Assembly: GCA_024403935.1 (NCBI GenBank)
Contig: JAKSQV010000001.1
Span: 1 to 64,000 of the forward strand
DNA: 64,000 nucleotides
Origin: Ruminococcus sp.
Lineage (GTDB): Bacteria > Bacillota > Clostridia > Oscillospirales > Ruminococcaceae
Direction: 5' to 3'
Shown here: piece by piece, positions 58,800 through 64,000 of the stretch
Numbering within the stretch: position 1 is the stretch's first letter
How the letters are laid out: each line of letters starts with the position of its first letter
Position numbers and translations under genes: made by a program
The notes under the pieces: model-generated
What the model saw: only the letters and a program-made list of their open reading frames with translations
Database searches by the model: none
What the model was told of the DNA's origin: nothing

Positions 58800-59993
58800 T
58801 TAGTCGAGCATCTCGCGTGTCATGCGGGCAAGTATCTCCATGCCCTTTTTGATCTGCTCGTTTGTAGGTGTTGAATAGTTGAGACGGAATGAGTGGCTCA
58901 CATCGTCTTCCTTGATGCTGAATGAGTTACCGGGTACGACTGCTATCTTGTATTCCTGAACAGCCTTTGTGCAGAATGCGTTCATATCGCAGCTCTCAGG
59001 GAGCGTACACCAGATGAAAAGTCCTCCCTCGGGCTTGATATAGCTTATCTGCTTGGAGAAGCCGTCCTCGATGAAGCTGCACATGAGTTCGCACTTCTGT
59101 CTGTATATTTCGCGGAGCTTGTTGAAGTGAGCCTCGCGGTCAACAGTGGTCATGAAGCGGTGTGAAACGACCTGTGCCCAGATGTTTGAGTGAACATCCG
59201 ATACCTGCTTGCAGACAACGATCTTCTGTATGATCGGGGCGGGAGCAGAAACGAATCCTGTTCTGAAGCCCGATGAAATGAGCTTTGAGAATGTGCTTGA
59301 GTAGATGACTCTGCCCTCGGTGTCGAGGCTTTTTATCGTAGGAACGTTCTCGCCTGCGAAGCGGAGCTCGCCGTACGGATCGTCCTCGAGTATTATGAAG
59401 TCATAGCGGCATGCGAGCTCGTATACAGCCTTGCGCTTTGCGAGCGACATTGTGCGGCCGGTCGGGTTCTGGAAGTTGGGGATGAGGTAGAGTATCTTGA
59501 CGTTAGGCTGCGTTTTCAGTGCATCCTCAAGCTTTTCAAGGTTTATGCCGTCATCGTCCATATCCACGCCCACAAGATTGACGTTGTAGGAGCGGAAAGC
59601 GTTCAGCGAGCCGATGAAGCTCGGTGATTCGCAGAGGAGAGTATCTCCCTCGTTGAGCAGCACCTTGCATGACAGCTCATTTGCCTGCTGACCGCCTGAT
59701 GTAACGATGAGGTCGTCAAATTCGGGGTGGAAGCAGTTCTTGCTGCCGAGCCAGTCCTTGAGGAACTCGCGCAGAGGAGTGTATCCCTCGGTAACGCTGT
59801 ATTGAAGAGCAAGGATAGGATCATCGCGCAGGAGCTCCGCAGAGATCTCAGCGATCCTTTCCTTCGGGAAAGCTTCGGGAGCGGGGTTGCCTGCCGCGAA
59901 AGAAATGACCTCAGGATCTGCCGTGAATTTGAGGATCTCTCTGATAGCGGAGGCTTTCAGACTGCTTACCTTATCGGAAAACTTATATTCCAT
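58800..59993 (-). CDS. PLP-dependent class I aminotransferase
   Basis: About 397 residues from ATG 59993 (MEYKFSDKV); an ATG 12 bases earlier overlaps the AAAGG site. Fold type I, of the 2-aminoadipate/MocR-like group: 'ISFAAGNPAPEAFP', 'VTSGGQQANELSCKVLL', 'YLIPNFQNPTGRTMS', and 'YSSTFSKLISSGFRTGFV' with the PLP Lys (SK). The substrate may be an aromatic, branched or alpha-aminoadipate-type amino acid. A structured leader of about 190 bases precedes it. Confidence 0.88.
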   Translation of the reverse strand: MEYKFSDKVSSLKASAIREILKFTADPEVISFAAGNPAPEAFPKERIAEISAELLRDDPILALQYSVTEGYTPLREFLKDWLGSKNCFHPEFDDLIVTSGGQQANELSCKVLLNEGDTLLCESPSFIGSLNAFRSYNVNLVGVDMDDDGINLEKLEDALKTQPNVKILYLIPNFQNPTGRTMSLAKRKAVYELACRYDFIILEDDPYGELRFAGENVPTIKSLDTEGRVIYSSTFSKLISSGFRTGFVSAPAPIIQKIVVCKQVSDVHSNIWAQVVSHRFMTTVDREAHFNKLREIYRQKCELMCSFIEDGFSKQISYIKPEGGLFIWCTLPESCDMNAFCTKAVQEYKIAVVPGNSFSIKEDDVSHSFRLNYSTPTNEQIKKGMEILARMTREMLD

Positions 59994-60135
59994 TCTGATT
60001 TTCATCCTTTCAGATAGTATTTATCATATTTGCCAATCCATATTAATGTCTGTGTTTTGCCCTTCAGGACAAAATGAGCTTGACATCAATAAATATGACG
60101 CGCGAATTCCCCGAATTATAAAGAATTTGCGCTCC

Positions 60136-60178
60136 CCGAACAAAGTTCGGGTCAGTAACCGCCGGTCAGCGGTTACTG
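60136..60178 (-). promoter_or_regulatory. Structured leader of the aminotransferase operon
   Basis: On the minus strand a ten-base perfect hairpin (60178-60169 with 60162-60153) is followed two bases later by a CCGAAC/GTTCGG hairpin (60150-60136). The leader then runs about 140 further bases to the start. No known riboswitch or T-box motif is evident to me. Confidence 0.5.
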
Positions 60179-60190
60179 AGGACACATTAC

Positions 60191-60219
60191 ATTATAACAT
60201 ATATTGTCAAAAATTTCAA
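60191..60219 (-). promoter_or_regulatory. Promoter of the aminotransferase operon
   Basis: Minus-strand TTGAAA (60219-60214), 17-base spacer, TATAAT (60196-60191). An alternative TTGACA lies too close to the -10 box. Confidence 0.6.
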
Positions 60220-60329
60220 GACGCACGGGAAGAAAATTCCTCTCTGTAAAAACGGTGCGTATTACTTCCTGCTCATAAACTGTGTCGGTGCATCATATCC
60301 TGTAAGGAATACAGACAGGGGGCACGGCA

Positions 60330-61940
60330 ATGAAGAAGCAGAACGTACTGAAAGGTTCCATCATACTCATGATCTCGGCTGCGGCGTCAAAGGGCTTCGG
60401 TGCACTGTTCAAGATACCGCTGACAAATCTGCTCGGTGGCGTTGGCATGAGCTATTTCAGCTGCGCTTACAGCCTTTTTCTTCCGATATATTCACTGACT
60501 GTGACGGGACTTTCATCAGCGGTTGCGCGAATGACCGCTCAGAGTGCCGCTCTCGGTATGTACAGCAACATCAGGCGCATACGGAGAACAGCATTGCTGA
60601 TGTTCACGGGAGCAGGTCTTGTCGGGAGTGCGGCGGTGTGCCTGCTCGCATATCCGTTCAGCCTCCTCTCGACTGGAGGAGCAGAGGCTGTGCCTGCTCT
60701 GCTGATGATTGCTCCCGCTGTGCTGTTCGGGTGCGTGACAGCGGTGGAGCGCGGATGCTGTGAGGGCATGAGCAATATGTACCCGACTGCGTTCTCGCAG
60801 GCGGCAGAGGGCGCAATAAAGGTCGCGGCAGGACTGTGGCTGTGCGGATATGTCAATTCTCACGGGAGCAGGCTCATGGAATATTTCCCTGCTGTGACGG
60901 ATATACGCGCGCTTTCTGCGGCGGCAGGGATACTCGGCGTATCGGTCTCGTCTTTCGGAGCTGTGCTGTTTTTTGCCGTGCTTGCAGCTTTTCGCCGCCC
61001 TCTCCGCGGAGGAGAGGAGCATCTCTGTCCACGCCGCGAGACAGCTCGCGAGCTTGCGGCGACAGCTCTGCCCGTGGGAGTAAGCTCCCTTGTGACGAAT
61101 CTGACATCTCTTGTGGATATGTGGACGATAACAGCCTGTATATCACACTTCGGCTGCGGCAGAGAGCTGCCTCCGTCAGTTGCCGCCGAGGATATACCGA
61201 ATTTTGTATACGGCTCGTTTGCAGGAATAGCACTGACGGTTTTCAACCTTGTGCCTTCGGTGACGAATATGCTCGGGAAGGGCGCACTCCCGTCAATAAC
61301 GGCGGCGTGGGCGGAGCATGACCGAGCGGCTCTTGAAGCAGGTACGTTTCAGGCACTCGTGACAGCGGCTGTGATAGCTGTTCCGTCAGCGTTCGGACTC
61401 GGAACGCTTGCCCCCGGAGTGCTGCATCTTTTGTTCCCCTTACAGAACGATGAGGCGGAGATATGCATTTCCGCCCTGCGCCTTCTCATGCCGGGAATGG
61501 TCTGCCTGTGTCTGTCATTTCCCGTGTTCAGCCTTCTTCAGGCGGTCGGGAAGCCGTCCGCACCGCTGAAGATAATGCTCATGGGGACTGTACTGAAGCT
61601 TGTGGGCAATCTCGTGCTTGTGCCGCTTATAGGAGCGGACGGAGCGGCTGTTTCGACCTCTGTATGCTATGCGGCGGTGCTGGCTGTATCACTTGCCGCA
61701 TATATCCGTGCGGCAGGAGTTCCGCTGCCTGCCGCCGCGCTGGTCAAGGTGCTCTATGCAGGAACTATGTGCGGCGGAGCAGCTATCCTCACGAACGGGA
61801 TATGCCGCCGCGCAGGTACATCTGAGCTTGCCGCTGTGACAGCCTCGGTCACAGCAGGTGCATTGATGTATTTGATATCACTCATACTTCTTTCGCTCGG
61901 GAAAATAAAAAAGGCGGCAATTCCCGAGAACTGCCGCTGA
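60330..61940 (+). CDS. SpoVB/MurJ-type polysaccharide flippase
   Basis: A 536-residue membrane protein with about 14 helices of the MOP superfamily: 'GSIILMISAAASKGFGALFKIPLTNLLGGVGMSYFSCAYSLF' at the N-terminus and 'ERGCCEGMSNMYPTAFSQAAEGAIKVAAG' are typical of SpoVB/YkvU proteins, which move lipid-linked glycans and are needed for spore cortex. It could equally act in normal wall or exopolysaccharide synthesis. GC content is higher than in the neighbours. Transcribed alone. Confidence 0.85.
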   Translation: MKKQNVLKGSIILMISAAASKGFGALFKIPLTNLLGGVGMSYFSCAYSLFLPIYSLTVTGLSSAVARMTAQSAALGMYSNIRRIRRTALLMFTGAGLVGSAAVCLLAYPFSLLSTGGAEAVPALLMIAPAVLFGCVTAVERGCCEGMSNMYPTAFSQAAEGAIKVAAGLWLCGYVNSHGSRLMEYFPAVTDIRALSAAAGILGVSVSSFGAVLFFAVLAAFRRPLRGGEEHLCPRRETARELAATALPVGVSSLVTNLTSLVDMWTITACISHFGCGRELPPSVAAEDIPNFVYGSFAGIALTVFNLVPSVTNMLGKGALPSITAAWAEHDRAALEAGTFQALVTAAVIAVPSAFGLGTLAPGVLHLLFPLQNDEAEICISALRLLMPGMVCLCLSFPVFSLLQAVGKPSAPLKIMLMGTVLKLVGNLVLVPLIGADGAAVSTSVCYAAVLAVSLAAYIRAAGVPLPAAALVKVLYAGTMCGGAAILTNGICRRAGTSELAAVTASVTAGALMYLISLILLSLGKIKKAAIPENCR

Positions 61941-61960
61941 CCTGCGAAGTGCAAAGGCCT

Positions 61961-62563
61961 TTATTTTGTTGAAGTCAGTACAAAGACATCGCTCTCTGCA
62001 ACGTTGACCTTGATTACATCAGGAGTATTGTTCGGGTCGTTCAGAGTCGGGAAGAAGCATACCGTGAAGTCCTTCACATCATCACCGACAGCAAAACCAC
62101 CGACGATACCGTTGAACTGGCCACTTGCGGGAACGCTGAACGGGCTTGGAACATATCCGTCAAGATTGTTCGTAGCGTAGAGCTGGCTTCCGACATGGTA
62201 GTGTATTTCGCTTCCGTCACTGAGAAGGAGGTAGAAGTTGTTGAGTATGCTGAGGTCGTACTCCTTATCAGTAGTGTTGTCGATAGTGATGTCAAGGTAG
62301 AGGTAACGCTCATTCTTGTCGTTGTGAGTACCTGCATCAATGACTCTGTTGAGGGTGAAGCCTGTTTTGTTGGCACTTGCCTTCTCAGAGACAGCCGCAC
62401 TGACTTCGTGGTCCGCACGTCCCTCGTTGTTGGTGTTTATCTCGACCTGCTGAGATTCTTTGGAAACAGACCTGCTGCTCGAATTGCTGTCGGAGCAGCC
62501 TGCCGCTGCGGTAAGTGCCATAGCCGCGCATAGTATCAATGCGGCGATTTTATATTTTCTCAT
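61961..62563 (-). CDS. DUF4352-type lipoprotein
   Basis: About 200 residues from ATG 62563 (MRKYKIAALI), preceded by GGAGG-like bases; the longer frame has no site. Lipobox TAAAGC (Cys23), Ser-rich linker, then an immunoglobulin-like domain ('GFTLNRVIDAGTHNDKNERYLYLDITIDNTTDKEYDLSILNNFYLLLSDGSEI', 'FSVPASGQFNGIVGGFAVGDDV') of the DUF4352/DUF5067 type. Function unknown, on the outer membrane face. Convergent with the flippase gene, 20 bases apart. Confidence 0.75.
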   Translation of the reverse strand: MRKYKIAALILCAAMALTAAAGCSDSNSSSRSVSKESQQVEINTNNEGRADHEVSAAVSEKASANKTGFTLNRVIDAGTHNDKNERYLYLDITIDNTTDKEYDLSILNNFYLLLSDGSEIHYHVGSQLYATNNLDGYVPSPFSVPASGQFNGIVGGFAVGDDVKDFTVCFFPTLNDPNNTPDVIKVNVAESDVFVLTSTK

Positions 62564-62696
62564 TGGTATGAGCCTCCGTTCAGAGTTGTAAATTAGGTGT
62601 GCACATAGTGCATCCTTAGTATACCACAACCGAAGCGGTGCTGTCAAGCATTCGCTGAACGGAAGCGGTCGGATAAAGCTGAGGATGGAAGTGCCT

Positions 62697-62731
62697 GTAA
62701 AAAGAAAACGGCTGCCAGAATGGGCAGCCGT
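62697..62731 (-). terminator. Terminator after the ferredoxin gene
   Basis: ACGGCTGCC (62708-62716) pairs with GGCAGCCGT (62723-62731); on the minus strand TTTTCTTTTT follows. Confidence 0.8.
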
Positions 62732-62750
62732 CAGCTTTTCGTGTCGGAAA

Positions 62751-62921
62751 TTACTCAGCAGAAGGAGCGCCTACGGGGCAAACACCTGCACAAGCGCCGC
62801 ACTCTACGCAAGCATCAGCGTCGATAACGTATTTTCCATCGCCTTCTGAGATAGCGCTTACAGGACACTCACCTGCACAAGCACCACAGCTGACACAATC
62901 GTCTGAAATCTTATATGCCAT
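62751..62921 (-). CDS. 2[4Fe-4S] ferredoxin
   Basis: A 56-residue protein, ATG 62921 behind GGAGG, with two full CxxCxxCxxxCP motifs: 'CVSCGACAGECP' (9-20) and 'CVECGACAGVCP' (38-49). A typical clostridial electron carrier for pyruvate oxidoreductase and hydrogenase. Highly biased codons suggest strong expression. It stands alone with its own terminator. Confidence 0.95.
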   Translation of the reverse strand: MAYKISDDCVSCGACAGECPVSAISEGDGKYVIDADACVECGACAGVCPVGAPSAE

Positions 62922-63092
62922 AATTAAAGCACCTCCGTAGAATATTCAGGAGCATCCGCTCCTCTGATTTCTATTTTAACATAAAGGCAGAGAAAATCAA
63001 GATATATTCGTTAGTATATGCTTACACGATTTCGGAAATCCTGCAATACTGCGGCAACTATTATTCGGGGCGGCAGTTTTTTACGGATAATC

Positions 63093-63122
63093 TTGACATT
63101 TTATGTTTGGCTATAGTATAAT
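63093..63122 (+). promoter_or_regulatory. Promoter of the 63191 solute-binding gene
   Basis: TTGACA (63093-63098), 18-base spacer, TATAAT (63117-63122), about 70 bases before the start. Confidence 0.75.
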
Positions 63123-63190
63123 ACATTTTGACGATTCAGCGCGGCATCGTTACGCGCATCAGAAAAAGACAAGAAAGGATTCTGTTGAAA

Positions 63191-64000
63191 ATGAAAAAGC
63201 TGAAAACAGTTCTTGCAGGACTTGCGGCTATCTCGGTCCTCGCATCATCTGCCGCATCATGTCAGAGCAGGAACAGCTCGGAGTCGGGCAGTTCAGACGA
63301 AAACACATCTGCCTCAGAGGAGGAGACTTCCGTCGGCAATGAAAATGTTGATATAAACGGTCAGACTATTGTATGGCTTGCTGACTACGACATCAATCCT
63401 GAGGGAGACGAAGCACGTTCGGTAGCTCTTTCGCTGTTCGAGGATGTATACGGCGCAAAGGTCGAATTCGTACAGGCTGAGCCCGATGAGATGCTCGCAA
63501 CCCTTGATGAGATGATACTTGCAGGCGATGAAGTGGATATGTTCCCGTATGCACAGGATACATTCCCGAACGGCGTGCTTAGTAAGCGGTTTGAGCCGCT
63601 CGATCCTTACTTCGGCATGATGGGCATGGAGGAGGAAGGACTCTGGGACGATATGAGCAGCATTATAGATATGTTCGCATATAACGTTCAGCATTATGTT
63701 GTGCCGTTCAGCGTATCCGACCCGCTCGTCATCACTTACAGCCGCAATATCATGAATGAGGAAGGACTTGACGATCCGTATAAGCTTTACCTTGACGGCA
63801 AGTGGGATCAGGAAACGTTTGTGAAAATGATGGAGTCGTATGTAGCGGCAGCACCCGAGGGTGAGACACGCTACGGCATCAACGGCTGGTACGGGCAGGA
63901 ACTGCTCCGTTCGACAGGCTGCAGTGTTGTCACCTATGACGGCAGCAAGCTTGCAAATAACATTGATGCTCCCGAGATAGAAAAGGCTGTACTTCTGGCG
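63191..64000 (+). CDS. Extracellular solute-binding lipoprotein, 3' end outside window
   Basis: The frame is open from ATG 63191 (AAAGGA upstream) to the last base, 270 residues seen. Lipobox SAASC (Cys24), acidic Ser-rich linker, then a type 1 solute-binding fold with 'IVWLADYDINPEGDEARSVALSLFEDVYGAKVEFV', 'LYLDGKWDQETFVKMMESYV' and 'YGINGWYGQELLRSTG'. It is a diverged paralogue of the 53069 protein (same DINP, DGKWD and YGI-GW landmarks). The absence of a permease just upstream matches that gene; what follows lies outside the window. Confidence 0.85.
   Translation, partial: MKKLKTVLAGLAAISVLASSAASCQSRNSSESGSSDENTSASEEETSVGNENVDINGQTIVWLADYDINPEGDEARSVALSLFEDVYGAKVEFVQAEPDEMLATLDEMILAGDEVDMFPYAQDTFPNGVLSKRFEPLDPYFGMMGMEEEGLWDDMSSIIDMFAYNVQHYVVPFSVSDPLVITYSRNIMNEEGLDDPYKLYLDGKWDQETFVKMMESYVAAAPEGETRYGINGWYGQELLRSTGCSVVTYDGSKLANNIDAPEIEKAVLLA

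Overview
The window comes from a Gram-positive, moderate-GC clostridial bacterium of the cellulosome-forming Ruminococcus group, most probably Ruminococcus flavefaciens or a close relative. The strongest evidence is the ordered run scaC-scaA-scaB-cttA-scaE (36855-49088), the scaffoldin cluster characteristic of that species. It is supported by two secreted family-5 glycoside hydrolases with dockerins (7901-9319 and 22569-24572), Thr-rich linkers and AGGAGG-type ribosome binding sites. I see no rRNA, tRNA, CRISPR array, phage genes or transposase.

Layout. 1-4183: the 3' part of a large Listeria-Bacteroides-repeat surface protein followed by a class B sortase. 4296-7691: a minus-strand zinc/manganese-type ABC uptake operon behind a Fur-family operator. 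7901-11603: a GH5 endoglucanase and a three-part regulator (sugar-binding-like, GGDEF-like, AraC). 11670-13025: a cation/proton antiporter behind a fluoride riboswitch. 13152-22317: birA, a large membrane-anchored unknown protein, DUF1836, a PdaA-like deacetylase, a short-chain dehydrogenase, IreB, DUF1540, a DUF421/DUF4363 pair and an XRE/DUF2975 pair with twin operators. 22569-24572: the second cellulase. 24840-27660: a PhoB/PhoR-type two-component system and an acetyltransferase. 27759-29145: a CorA-type Mg transporter whose leader carries a hairpin-forming MITE and a 29-residue upstream ORF. 29314-32857: GerA-type germination genes, a DUF6472 protein and spoIIID. 33181-33346: a candidate small RNA. 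33438-36415: gtrA, dus and capA. 36543-49150: the scaffoldin cluster. 49148-64000: housekeeping genes (TtcA-like, ung, metF, MetH activation, epimerase, rqcP/hup/mazG, trpS, aminotransferase, SpoVB-like flippase, ferredoxin) plus two orphan sugar-binding lipoproteins.

How the genes work together. From what is known of R. flavefaciens, ScaE is sortase-anchored to the wall and holds the X-dockerin modules of ScaB and CttA. ScaB cohesins hold ScaA and enzymes; ScaA holds enzymes and the adaptor ScaC; ScaC recruits a second dockerin class. Here ScaB has nine cohesins in two sequence classes (three ScaA-like, six of another type), while ScaA has only one canonical cohesin plus an unusual N-terminal module. 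The dockerin of the 22569 cellulase closely resembles that of ScaC. The dockerin of the 7901 cellulase is of another type, so the two enzymes probably plug in at different levels.

A second theme is sporulation: germination-receptor genes (the GerC part truncated), SpoIIID, a PdaA-like cortex deacetylase and a SpoVB-like flippase lie scattered through the window of a rumen coccus not usually described as a spore former. A third theme is leader regulation: the fluoride riboswitch, the corA leader, the long scaC leader, a structured aminotransferase leader and a short RNA exposing a CCUCC loop.
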